NCBI RefSeq assembly: GCF_042653925.1
Contig: NZ_JBHSFQ010000027.1
Location: 1 to 64,000 of the forward strand
Direction: 5' to 3'
Length of the DNA: 64,000 nt
From: Nocardiopsis_B mangrovi
Lineage (GTDB): Bacteria > Actinomycetota > Actinomycetes > Streptosporangiales > Streptosporangiaceae
The notes below the pieces were generated by a model, which saw only the letters and a list, made by a program, of their open reading frames with translations, ran no database searches and had not been told where the DNA came from. The position numbers and the translations under genes were made by a program. Shown one piece after another: positions 7,181-15,399 of the stretch. The number at the start of each line of letters is the position of its first letter. Position 1 is the first letter of the stretch.

Positions 7181-8301
7181 CGTCTCGCGTTCATCGGGTC
7201 GAGGACGACGACGCTGCGGGCCACCGCGCCCTCGCGCACCCGCGCGATCCCCTCGTTGACCGACTCCAGCGGGATCCGCTCGCTGATGAGCCCGTCGACA
7301 TCGAGCAGGCCCGCCCGGTACAGGTCGGCCAGGCGCGGCAGGTCGTGCGCCGGCGCGGCGTCGCCGCCCTGGCAGCCCATCAGCCGGCGCGACGCGAACA
7401 GCGCTGCGGCCGGGACCGATGCCGCGGCGCCGGGGGGCGGGCTGCCCACCAGCACCGTGGTGCCGCCGGGCCGGGTGGCCTCGAACGCGGCGGCGAGGAC
7501 CCCGGGTACCCCCGTGGCGTCGAAGGCGTCGTCGACGCCGCCCGCGGCCAGCGCGCGCACGCGCTCGGCGAGGTCCGGGCCGGAGACGACGGTGTCGGTC
7601 GCCCCGAAGCGCGCGGCGGCGGCGAGCTTGGCCTCCGCGACATCGGCGGCGATGACGCGCGCCGCGCCCGCCAGCACCGCCCCCTGCACGATGGCCAGCC
7701 CCACCCCGCCGCAGCCGGCCACCAGCACGGTGGCTCCGGGCCGCACCCGGGCGGTGTTCAGCACCGCCCCGACCCCGGTGACCACGGCGCAGCTCAGCAG
7801 CGCCGCGGCATCGAGCGGGATGTCCGGCGGCAGGGGGACGAGCGCCCGTTCGCCGACGACCGCATGGTCGGCGAAGGCCCCGATCCCCAGATACGGGCGC
7901 AGCGGAGTGCCGCCGGCCGTGAGCCGCGTGCCGCCGTCGGGCATCAGGCCGGCGATCGCCCGGAGCCGCGCGGGATCCGTGCACAGGTGGGCGTCGCCGC
8001 GGCCGCACATCCGGCAGGCGCCGCAGGGCCGGTTCATCGCGATCACCACCCGGTCGCCGGGGGAGACGCGCTCGACGCCCGCTCCCACCGACTCCACCGT
8101 CCCGGCGCTCTCGTGCCCGCAGACCACCGGGAGCCGCGTGACAACGGGGCTGGTGCCGGCCACGGCCTTGAGATCGGAGCCGCAGATGCCCGCCGCCGCG
8201 ATCCGCACCCGGACCTCTCCGGGGCCGGGGGCGGCGATCTCCACCTCGCGGACGCGCAGCGGGGTGCCGAACTCCTCCAGTACGGCGGCGCGGGTCCTCA
8301 T
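7165..8301 (-). CDS. Zinc-dependent alcohol dehydrogenase (MDR superfamily)
   Basis: 378 residues of the medium-chain dehydrogenase family; oxidises an alcohol with NAD(P). Catalytic zinc ligands are the Cys in AAGICGSD and the His-Glu pair in VCGHESAG. The structural zinc site is complete (CGACRMCGRGDAHLC, four Cys). The nucleotide-binding Rossmann motif is GCGGVGLA. The ATG at 8301 has GGAAGGAGGGG directly upstream and overlaps the aldehyde dehydrogenase stop by four bases (ATGA). The gene is second in an operon after the aldehyde dehydrogenase, so the two could run an alcohol to aldehyde to acid sequence. The stop codon is embedded in an operator copy that serves the next operon. Confidence 0.9.
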   Translation of the reverse strand: MRTRAAVLEEFGTPLRVREVEIAAPGPGEVRVRIAAAGICGSDLKAVAGTSPVVTRLPVVCGHESAGTVESVGAGVERVSPGDRVVIAMNRPCGACRMCGRGDAHLCTDPARLRAIAGLMPDGGTRLTAGGTPLRPYLGIGAFADHAVVGERALVPLPPDIPLDAAALLSCAVVTGVGAVLNTARVRPGATVLVAGCGGVGLAIVQGAVLAGAARVIAADVAEAKLAAAARFGATDTVVSGPDLAERVRALAAGGVDDAFDATGVPGVLAAAFEATRPGGTTVLVGSPPPGAAASVPAAALFASRRLMGCQGGDAAPAHDLPRLADLYRAGLLDVDGLISERIPLESVNEGIARVREGAVARSVVVLDPMNARRPSDC

Positions 8302-9821
8302 CCGGCCCCTCCTTCCGTGGGACGCGGGGGAGCGGGCGGCGCCCCCACCTCGATCCAGGCCGCTTTGAGGGTCAGCCACTCGCGCAGGCCCTCGGCGCCG
8401 TTGGAGGGGCGGTCGCCGCTGTGCTTGCGCCCCCCGAACGGCACCGCCCAGTGGATGCGCCGGTAGGTGTTGATCCACACCGTTCCGGCGTCGATGGCCG
8501 CGACGGCGCGGTGCGCCCGGTCCAGGCTGCGCGTCCAGGCGCCCCCGGCCAGGCCGTAGACGGTGTCGTTGGCGATGGCGTAGGCCTCGTCCTCGGTGCG
8601 GAAGGGCAGTGCGACCGCCACCGGGCCGAAGATCTCCTCCTGGCAGACGCGCAGCCGGTTGTCGGTGGCCGCCATCAGCGTGGGCTCGACCCAGTAGCCC
8701 CCGGCCAGCGCGGGGTCGGCGCCGACCACCTCGCGGCCGGTGCGCCCGCCGAACAGGATCTCGGCCCCTTCGCGCGGCCCCAGTTCCAGATACGCGCGCA
8801 CCTTGTCGTACTGGCCGGCGAAGGCGAGCGGCCCCATGTCGGTGGACGGGTCCCGCGGGTCGCCGACGCGCAAGGCGGCGGCGTGCGCGCGCAGCCGCCG
8901 GGTGAACTCCTCGAAGACGCCCTCCTGGATGAGCACGCGCGACCCGGCGACGCACGCCTGCCCGGCGCCGCCGGTGAAGATCCCGCCCGCGACGCCGGCG
9001 GTCGCGGCGTCGAGGTCGGCGTCGTCGAAGACGATGTTGGGGGATTTCCCGCCCAGTTCGAGGGAGACGTTCTTGAGTCCGGCGGCGGCGTGGCGGGTGA
9101 CCCGCCGCCCGGTGGCGGTGGAGCCCGTGAAGTGCAGCCGGGCGACCCCGGGGTGGTCCACCAGCGCTTCGCCGGCAACGGGCCCGGTGCCCGAGACGAC
9201 GTTGACCGCGCCGGGCGGCAGGCCGGCCTCCGCGAGCAGCCCGCAGGCGGCCAGGACCGAGCAGCACGCCTGCTCCGCGGGCTTGACCACGACGGTGTTG
9301 CCGGCCGCGAGGGCGCCGGAGACCTTCGCGAAGAACATGGCGAGCGGGGCGTTCCAGGGGATGATGACGCCGACGACGCCGAAGGGCTCGTACCGGGTGG
9401 AGGCGACGGTGGCGCCGCCCAGGTGGACGGTGTCGCCGGTGACCTTGTCGGCGAGTTCGGCGTTGTAGCGGATGTTCAGCGCGCCGCCGGGCACGTCGCC
9501 CCCGCGGGTCTCCTTCAGCACCCGTCCGTTGTCGCGGCTCTCGATCGCGGCGAGGTCGTCGGCGTGGGCGAGGACGGCGGCGGACCAGGCGCGCAACAGG
9601 TCGGCGCGGCGCGCAGGCGGGGTCGACCGCCAGGCGGGGAAGGCGGCGCGCGCGGCGGCGACGGCGTCGTCGACATCGGCGGCCCCGGAGTCGGGGACCC
9701 GTGCCCAGACCCGGCCGGTGGAGGGGTCCACGCTGTCGAGCAGCCCGCCGCCGCGGGCCGGGCGGGCTTCGCCGTCGATGTGGTTGTGGAATTCCGCGAT
9801 GTGGGGGTCCGCTGCGGTCAT
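8298..9821 (-). CDS. NAD(P)-dependent aldehyde dehydrogenase
   Basis: 507 residues of the ALDH superfamily; oxidises an aldehyde to the acid. Motifs in order: VVGVIIPWNAPL, the Asn-containing entry loop; VVVKPAEQ, with the cofactor Lys; FTGSTATGRRV, the cofactor loop; LELGGKSPNIV, with the general-base Glu; GQACVAGSR, with the catalytic Cys near residue 295; and EEIFGPV. The start is ATG 9821. There is no Shine-Dalgarno site, but a TAATTT hexamer ends 7 bases upstream, which fits a leaderless transcript. A perfect 18-bp palindrome (9836-9853) lies just beyond, so expression is probably controlled by a dedicated repressor not encoded in this window. First gene of the two-gene operon with the alcohol dehydrogenase. 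Confidence 0.92.
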   Translation of the reverse strand: MTAADPHIAEFHNHIDGEARPARGGGLLDSVDPSTGRVWARVPDSGAADVDDAVAAARAAFPAWRSTPPARRADLLRAWSAAVLAHADDLAAIESRDNGRVLKETRGGDVPGGALNIRYNAELADKVTGDTVHLGGATVASTRYEPFGVVGVIIPWNAPLAMFFAKVSGALAAGNTVVVKPAEQACCSVLAACGLLAEAGLPPGAVNVVSGTGPVAGEALVDHPGVARLHFTGSTATGRRVTRHAAAGLKNVSLELGGKSPNIVFDDADLDAATAGVAGGIFTGGAGQACVAGSRVLIQEGVFEEFTRRLRAHAAALRVGDPRDPSTDMGPLAFAGQYDKVRAYLELGPREGAEILFGGRTGREVVGADPALAGGYWVEPTLMAATDNRLRVCQEEIFGPVAVALPFRTEDEAYAIANDTVYGLAGGAWTRSLDRAHRAVAAIDAGTVWINTYRRIHWAVPFGGRKHSGDRPSNGAEGLREWLTLKAAWIEVGAPPAPPRPTEGGAG

Positions 9822-9827
9822 GGCGCC

Positions 9828-9853
9828 AAATTAACACCAAGCATTTGCTTGGT
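9828..9853 (-). promoter_or_regulatory. Leaderless promoter with perfect 18-bp operator for the aldehyde dehydrogenase operon
   Basis: ACCAAGCA-TT-TGCTTGGT (9836-9853) is a perfect 8-2-8 palindrome. On the minus strand it is followed by the -10 hexamer TAATTT (9828-9833), then six bases, then the ATG at 9821. A TetR- or MarR-family repressor bound here would occupy the -35/-10 spacer. Related sites occur at 7163-7180 and 58939-58956. Confidence 0.65.
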
Positions 9854-9959
9854 ATAGGGGCGGGTTCCGGGCGGGGCGTGTAACCCCGAGCCCTCCGGGG
9901 TAGCCGCGTCCCACGGCCGGCGCGGCGTTCGCCGGCGTGCGGGAAGGGAGGGCCGGCGC

Positions 9960-11192
9960 GTGGACAGGGTGCTGGTCCTCAACAGCGGGTCCTCCTCCCT
10001 CAAGTACCGGCTGCTGGAGATGGGCGGCGCGGCGAAGGGCGTCGGCCTGCCCGCGGCGTCGGGGCCGCGGGTGTCGTCGGCGGCGTCGGGTGTCGTGGAC
10101 CGGATCGGCGAGCGGCGCGGGGTGCTGTCCCACCGCGTGCCCGGCGCCGGCCGCTACCAGCGCTGCCAGCGCTACGCCGACCACGAGGCCGCCCTGCGGG
10201 CCGTCCTCGACGCGTTCGGCGACACCGGCCCCGACCTCGCGCAGGCCGGCCTGTCGGCGATCGGCCACCGGGTCGTGCACGGCGGCGAGCACTTCGACGG
10301 GCCCACGCCCGTCGACGACGGCGTGCTCGCGGCGATCGAGGAGCTGGCGCCGCTCGCGCCCCTCCACAACCCGGCCAACGTCCAGGGCATCCGCACGGCG
10401 ATCGCGGCGTTCCCGGACGTGCCGCAGGTGGCCGTGTTCGACACCGCCTTCCACGTGGGGCTGCCGCCCGCCGCCGCCACCTACGCGGTGCCCGAGGCGT
10501 GGCGCTCGCGGCACGGGGTGCGCCGCTACGGCTTCCACGGGATCTCGCACGCCTATGTCGTGCGCCGGACGGCGTCGTGGCTCGGGCGCGACGACGCGGC
10601 CGTGATCGTGCTGCACCTGGGCAACGGCGCCACCGCGACGGCGGTCTCGGCCGGGCGCAGCGTCGATACCTCCATGGGGCTGACCCCGCTGGAGGGCCTG
10701 GTCATGGGGACGCGCAGCGGCGACGTGGACCCGTCGCTGACGGCCTATCTCGGCCGCGCCGCCGGGCTGTCGGCCGAGGAGGTCGAGGCGGCGCTCAACC
10801 GCGACAGCGGGATGAAGGCCCTGGCCGGTGCGAACGACATGCGCGAGGTGCGGCGCTCGGCCGACCGCGGCGATCCGAGGGCGCTGCTGGCGGTGGAGGT
10901 CTACCAGCACCGCCTGCGCAAGTACATCGGCGCCTATACCGCGGTGCTCGGCCGGGTGGACGCGGTGGTGTTCACCGCCGGGGTGGGGGAGAACGACGCC
11001 CGCACCCGCGCGGGGGCGCTGGCCGGTCTGGAGGTCCTGGGGCTGGGTGTGGACCCGGGCCGCAACGAGGCGCCCGGCGGCGGGGAGCGGGTCATCTCGC
11101 ACGAGGGCGCGGCGACGCCGGTCCTGGTCCTGCCCACCGACGAGGAGCTGGAGATCGCCGAGCAGTCGCTGACGGTGATAGAGCGCTCCTGA
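9960..11192 (+). CDS. ackA: Acetate kinase
   Basis: 410 residues; transfers phosphate between ATP and acetate in the cytoplasm, normally paired with phosphotransacetylase. Family motifs are all present in order: NSGSSSLKY near residues 8-16, HRVVHGG, HNPAN, VFDTAFH, YGFHGISHAYV, LHLGNGAT, PLEGLVMGTRSGDVDP and FTAGVGEND with the catalytic Arg/Glu region. The start is GTG 9960, with AGGGAGGG about 10 bases upstream. Pta, which usually precedes ackA in actinobacteria, is not found on either side within this window. It diverges from the aldehyde dehydrogenase operon with about 110 bases of shared promoter region. Confidence 0.95.
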   Translation: MDRVLVLNSGSSSLKYRLLEMGGAAKGVGLPAASGPRVSSAASGVVDRIGERRGVLSHRVPGAGRYQRCQRYADHEAALRAVLDAFGDTGPDLAQAGLSAIGHRVVHGGEHFDGPTPVDDGVLAAIEELAPLAPLHNPANVQGIRTAIAAFPDVPQVAVFDTAFHVGLPPAAATYAVPEAWRSRHGVRRYGFHGISHAYVVRRTASWLGRDDAAVIVLHLGNGATATAVSAGRSVDTSMGLTPLEGLVMGTRSGDVDPSLTAYLGRAAGLSAEEVEAALNRDSGMKALAGANDMREVRRSADRGDPRALLAVEVYQHRLRKYIGAYTAVLGRVDAVVFTAGVGENDARTRAGALAGLEVLGLGVDPGRNEAPGGGERVISHEGAATPVLVLPTDEELEIAEQSLTVIERS

Positions 11193-11626
11193 AACGGGGC
11201 CCGCGGCCGGCCGCCCCGACCTCCGCGGAAACGCCCATTCGGTCAGTCGATCGAAGTTAGCCGGACAAACTCCGCGTTTCTCGTGAAGGCCGCCATAACA
11301 CGATGATTGGTGATCTTGCTTTCCGGGAAGGAAGCACCTCCATGCCCCGGTCGCCGCGATCGGGCGCGATTCGACGGGTTTACCCCGCGGAAATATATTC
11401 GCCGTATTCGGGTGCCGGTGCCCCTCCCCGTAGGGATCCCGGGGCTTCCTGGGAGCCGCCTGGGAATGCCGTCACATCGGGAACCCGAACGGTTGCGGAT
11501 CCGTCTCGAATTGTGGGATGGGTCTAGTCAGACATATTCGGACAATGGTCTTCTATTGCATCAAGTCCGGCTCGGGCCGGCGTTGAACGGTTCCCCCACC
11601 GGCAGGGCAGATCGGAAGCGAGATCC
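11193..11626. other. Intergenic region before the ABC importer operon
   Basis: 434 bases between ackA and the lipoprotein gene, clearly lower in GC from about 11280 to 11570. A weak GC-rich hairpin follows the ackA stop (about 11196-11218). The rest is probably the importer promoter and leader. A 61-codon frame at 11342-11527 has GGAAGG upstream, but I see no homology and do not call it a gene. Confidence 0.45.
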
Positions 11627-13369
11627 ATGCGATTCGGAAAAGGTCCGGCCGCCGCTGCGGCCGCGGCGCTCCTGGTGCTGACCGCGTGTTCGGGCGGCGG
11701 CGACGACGACGGCGGGGCCGCCGCCACCGGTTTCGAGGACTGCGTAGACGACCCGAACGGCTGCAACAGCGGTGAGGTCGAACAGGGCGGCGAGATCACC
11801 TGGGTGGTCAGCCAGCCCTTCGGCGGCTGGAACCACTACCAGCCCGAAGGCGGCTCCGTCTACGGCCTCCAGGCGACCACCGGCATCTATGCCTCCGTCG
11901 GCCAGTGGGCTCCCTCCGGCGACTGGGAGTGGAACACCGACCTGCTCACGGAGGAGCCCGAGCTCCTCAGTGAGGACCCGATGACCTGGGAGTACCGCCT
12001 CAACCCCGAGGCCACCTGGAACGACGGCACCCCCATCGGGATCGAGGACTTCCGCTGGGCGTGGCGGATGAACAGCAACGACGAAGAGCTCTGCGCCGAC
12101 ATCTGCCGCTCGCGCGACACCAACCCCGAATCCCTCATCGCCAGTGTCGAGCCCGGGGACGACGACTCCACCGTGGTCATCACCATGGACGAGGGCGTCG
12201 CCTCGCCCGAGTGGTTCGTCGCCTTCGAGGACGGACTCTTCCCCGCCCACCGGGCCGAGGAGGAGGGCTTCGACCTCGACACCCCCGAGGGCATGCTCGA
12301 ATCCGCCGAGTGGTTCAACGAGACCGTCCCCGACTGGTCCGGCGGCCCCTTCATCATCGAAGAGGGCGACCTGGAGAACCAGGTGGTCAAGGTCCGCAAC
12401 GAGGAGTACTACGGCGACCCGGCCAACCTGGACCGGATCACGATCCGGTTCATCACCGACGAGGGCTCCTGGATCCCGGCCCTGGCCAACGGCGAGATCG
12501 ACGGCTCCTCGCCCGAGACCTGGAACGAGGACGTCATCACCCAGCTCCAGGACCTGGGGACCGTGCGCACCGGGATCGGCTCCGGCGGGAGCTGGGAGCA
12601 CGTCGACGCCAACGTCGAGGGCGAATGGCTCCAGGACGTCGAGCTGCGCCGGGCGATCTTCACCGCCATCGACAACGACAACCTCGCCCAGCGCGCCTAC
12701 GGCGGGCTGTTCCCGGACTACGAGCTGCGCACCAACCACGTCTTCCCCGCCGGCAGCCCCTTCCACGAGGACGTCCTGACCGACACCGGCCAGGGCTCCG
12801 GCGACACTGAGGCCGCGCTCGCCATCCTGGAGGACGCGGGCTACGAGCTCGACGGCGAGACCCTGACCCGCGACGGCGAAGCCGTCCCGCCGCTGCGGCT
12901 GCGCTACACCGAGGGCCACGTGGCCCGCGCGACCAAGGCCGAGCTCATCCAGGCCGACCTCGCCGAGATCGGCGTGACGGCCGACATCCAGACCACCGAC
13001 GACCTCGGCGGGACCCTCGCCGAACAGGACTACGACCTCATGCTCTACGGCTGGAGCGCCACCCCGGAGTTCGGCGCCTCGCCCGAGCAGTACTGGCACA
13101 GCGAGAGCGGCAGCAACTTCGGCGGCTACGCCGACGACGAGGTCGACGAGCTCGTCCGCGACGCCGCGACCTCCACCACCCAGGAGGAGGCCGCCGGGTT
13201 CGTCAACGAGGCCGCGCGCATCGTCGCCGAGGACGCCTACGTCCTGCCCATCGTGGACACCCCGGTCATCACCTTCGTGACCCAGGAGTTCACCAACATC
13301 CGGGACAACAACTCCCAGTCCCGCCGCGCGCTGTACAACCAGGAGGAATGGGGCGTGGCCGCCAACTGA
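11627..13369 (+). CDS. ABC transporter substrate-binding lipoprotein, peptide/nickel family 5
   Basis: 580 residues. A lipoprotein signal ends in the lipobox LVLTAC with Cys21 as the lipidation site, followed by a Gly/Asp-rich spacer. The rest is a family 5 solute-binding protein (OppA/DppA fold), with an early WVVSQPFGGWNHYQPEG segment, the hallmark FRWAWRMN (from the FTW-type motif before the hinge) and the late YDLMLYGWSATPEFG. It is the first gene of a four-gene operon with two permeases and one double ATPase, so it captures the substrate, most likely an oligopeptide, for import. The start at ATG 11627 is preceded by a purine-rich GGAAGCGAGA. The protein is acidic, as is typical of secreted actinobacterial proteins. 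Confidence 0.92.
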   Translation: MRFGKGPAAAAAAALLVLTACSGGGDDDGGAAATGFEDCVDDPNGCNSGEVEQGGEITWVVSQPFGGWNHYQPEGGSVYGLQATTGIYASVGQWAPSGDWEWNTDLLTEEPELLSEDPMTWEYRLNPEATWNDGTPIGIEDFRWAWRMNSNDEELCADICRSRDTNPESLIASVEPGDDDSTVVITMDEGVASPEWFVAFEDGLFPAHRAEEEGFDLDTPEGMLESAEWFNETVPDWSGGPFIIEEGDLENQVVKVRNEEYYGDPANLDRITIRFITDEGSWIPALANGEIDGSSPETWNEDVITQLQDLGTVRTGIGSGGSWEHVDANVEGEWLQDVELRRAIFTAIDNDNLAQRAYGGLFPDYELRTNHVFPAGSPFHEDVLTDTGQGSGDTEAALAILEDAGYELDGETLTRDGEAVPPLRLRYTEGHVARATKAELIQADLAEIGVTADIQTTDDLGGTLAEQDYDLMLYGWSATPEFGASPEQYWHSESGSNFGGYADDEVDELVRDAATSTTQEEAAGFVNEAARIVAEDAYVLPIVDTPVITFVTQEFTNIRDNNSQSRRALYNQEEWGVAAN

Positions 13370-13454
13370 CCGCCACCCCCGCCGGGCCGGGGCGCAACGG
13401 CGCCCCGCCCGGCCCTCAGCAGGCCAAGTGCGTCGACGAAGGACCCCTCCCGCC

Positions 13455-14465
13455 ATGCTCGTATACACCGCGCGCCGGCTCGCGATGGCGATCCCGATCC
13501 TGCTGGCCGCCTCGGTCCTGTCCTTCCTGCTCGTGGACGTCTCCGGCGACCCGCTGGGCGAACTGCGCGCGATGCAGCCGCCGCCCCCGCCCGAGACCAT
13601 CGCGGCCGAGGAGGAGCGGCTCTACCTGGACCGCTCCACACCCGAGCGCTACTGGCTGTGGCTCACGGGGATCGGCGGCAACGGTGACATCGGGCTGCTC
13701 CGCGGCGAGTTCGGCCCCTCCGTGGAAGGGCCCGCCTTCGACATCGGCGCCACCATCGCCGAGCGGTTCGTCATCACCCTCCGGCTCATCGGCATCGCCG
13801 TCGTGCTCGCGCTGGGCCTGGCCGTCATCTCCGGCGTGATCAGCGCCGTGCGCCAGTACTCCAAGCTCGACTACACGCTGACCTTCATCGGCTTCCTCGC
13901 GCTCGCCATGCCCACGTTCTGGCTGGGCGCGCTGATCAAGGAGGCCGGCGTGTGGACCAACGACCAGGTCGGCGCGACCATCTTCTACACGATCGGCGCG
14001 GCCTCGCCCGGGGCGGCGGCCCTGCCCGCCTGGGAGCGGTTCGCCGACGGGTTCGGCCACCTCATCCTGCCCACCATCACGCTGATGCTCACCGGGTACG
14101 CCGCGTGGAGCCGCTACCAGCGCACCTCCATGCTGGAGGTGCTCAACAGCGACTACGTCCGGCTGGCCCGCGCCAAGGGCCTGCCCAACCGCGTGGTGAT
14201 GCGCCGCCACGCGCTGCGCACCGCCCTGATCCCGCTGACCACCGTCACGGCGGTGGCGATCGCCGGGCTCATCGACGGCGTCATCCTCATCGAGGTCGTC
14301 TTCCAGTGGCGCGGGCTGGGCGACTTCTTCGTGGAATCGATCCGGCGCAACGACTCCTACGCGCTGATGGGCTGGCTGATGCTCAGCGGCACCATCGTGA
14401 TCGTCGCCAACCTCATCGCCGACCTGCTCTACGCCGTGCTCGACCCGAGGATCCGCTATGAGTGA
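13455..14465 (+). CDS. ABC transporter permease, DppB/OppB type
   Basis: 336 residues, inner-membrane permease of the BPD_transp_1 family. The first transmembrane helix follows directly after the start (MLVYTARRLAMAIP). The coupling-loop EAA region is recognisable as the stretch DYVRLARAKGLP...RHALRTALIP, which contacts the ATPase. ATG 13455 is chosen over upstream in-frame codons because it gives the standard short N-terminus before helix 1 and has GAAGGA upstream. It overlaps the next permease gene by eight bases. An extended extracytoplasmic loop after helix 1 (about residues 32-85) is usual for DppB proteins. Confidence 0.92.
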   Translation: MLVYTARRLAMAIPILLAASVLSFLLVDVSGDPLGELRAMQPPPPPETIAAEEERLYLDRSTPERYWLWLTGIGGNGDIGLLRGEFGPSVEGPAFDIGATIAERFVITLRLIGIAVVLALGLAVISGVISAVRQYSKLDYTLTFIGFLALAMPTFWLGALIKEAGVWTNDQVGATIFYTIGAASPGAAALPAWERFADGFGHLILPTITLMLTGYAAWSRYQRTSMLEVLNSDYVRLARAKGLPNRVVMRRHALRTALIPLTTVTAVAIAGLIDGVILIEVVFQWRGLGDFFVESIRRNDSYALMGWLMLSGTIVIVANLIADLLYAVLDPRIRYE

Positions 14466-15399
14466 CCTGGAAGGGCGCCTCCGCGCCCCCGGAGGCGGCC
14501 TGTCCGCCGGCGGCCCGGCGGCCCCCGGGACCGCGGCCGCGGAACACGGCCAGTGGCGGCTGATCCGGCGCCGCTTCCGCCGGCACAAGCCGGCCATGGT
14601 CAGCCTGTTCCTGCTGATCGCCATCGCCGCCTTCGCGTTCCTCGGGCCGCTCGTATGGACCTGGGACCACCAGGTGCACCGCGAGATCCCCAGCAACGCC
14701 GCGCCGAGCCTGGCGCACCCGCTCGGCACGACCAACGCCGGCCACGACGTCATGGGCCAGCTGATGCGCGGGACCCAGCAGTCGTTGCAGATCGCGCTGA
14801 CGATCTCGGTGCTGGGCACCGTGATCGGCGCGGTGTGGGGCGCGGTCGCCGGCTACTACCGGGGCTGGGCCGACGCCGTCATGATGCGTGTCGTCGACGT
14901 GTTCCTCGTGGTGCCGCTGCTGGTCGTGGTCGCCGCCGTCGGCGGAAACGTGCAGGGCGGCACCCAGTGGTACAGCGTGGCCCTCATCATCGCCGCGTTC
15001 TCCTGGACGTCGGTCTCGCGCGTGGTGCGCGGCGTGGTGCTGTCGCTGCGCGAACAGGAGTTCATCGAGGCCGCCCGCGCGGCGGGGGCGTCCGGCGCCC
15101 GCATCGTCCTCCGCCACCTGCTGCCCAACGCCGCCGGGCCGATCATCGTGGCCGCCACCCTGCTCATCGCCAGCGCGGTCCTGCTGGAGGCGGCGCTGTC
15201 GTTCATCGGCTTCGGGATCCAGCCGCCCGACATCTCGCTCGGCCAGATGATCGGCAGCGCGCAGACCGCCGCGTTCACCCGGCCCTGGCTCTTCTACCCG
15301 CCCGGGATCGTCATCGTCCTGATCTGCCTCACGATCAACTTCATCGGTGACGGTCTCCGCGACGCTCTCGACCCCCGACAGACGATGGTGCGCCGATGA
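14458..15399 (+). CDS. ABC transporter permease, DppC/OppC type
   Basis: 313 residues; partner permease. It has the long cytoplasmic N-terminus expected of DppC proteins (about 40 residues, Gly/Pro-rich), then RRRFRRHKPAMVSLF leading into helix 1 and the HPLGTTNAGHDVMGQLMRG motif typical of the subfamily. The EAA loop reads EFIEAARAAGASGARI...HLLPNA. The start ATG 14458 lies within the end of the DppB-like gene and the stop overlaps the ATPase start (ATGA), so the operon is tightly coupled. Confidence 0.92.
   Translation: MSDLEGRLRAPGGGLSAGGPAAPGTAAAEHGQWRLIRRRFRRHKPAMVSLFLLIAIAAFAFLGPLVWTWDHQVHREIPSNAAPSLAHPLGTTNAGHDVMGQLMRGTQQSLQIALTISVLGTVIGAVWGAVAGYYRGWADAVMMRVVDVFLVVPLLVVVAAVGGNVQGGTQWYSVALIIAAFSWTSVSRVVRGVVLSLREQEFIEAARAAGASGARIVLRHLLPNAAGPIIVAATLLIASAVLLEAALSFIGFGIQPPDISLGQMIGSAQTAAFTRPWLFYPPGIVIVLICLTINFIGDGLRDALDPRQTMVRR

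Noticed and set aside
11342..11527. 61-codon frame before the ABC lipoprotein gene
   Set aside because: Plausible GGAAGG, but the translation is Pro/Arg/Gly-rich and unlike any known leader or small protein.
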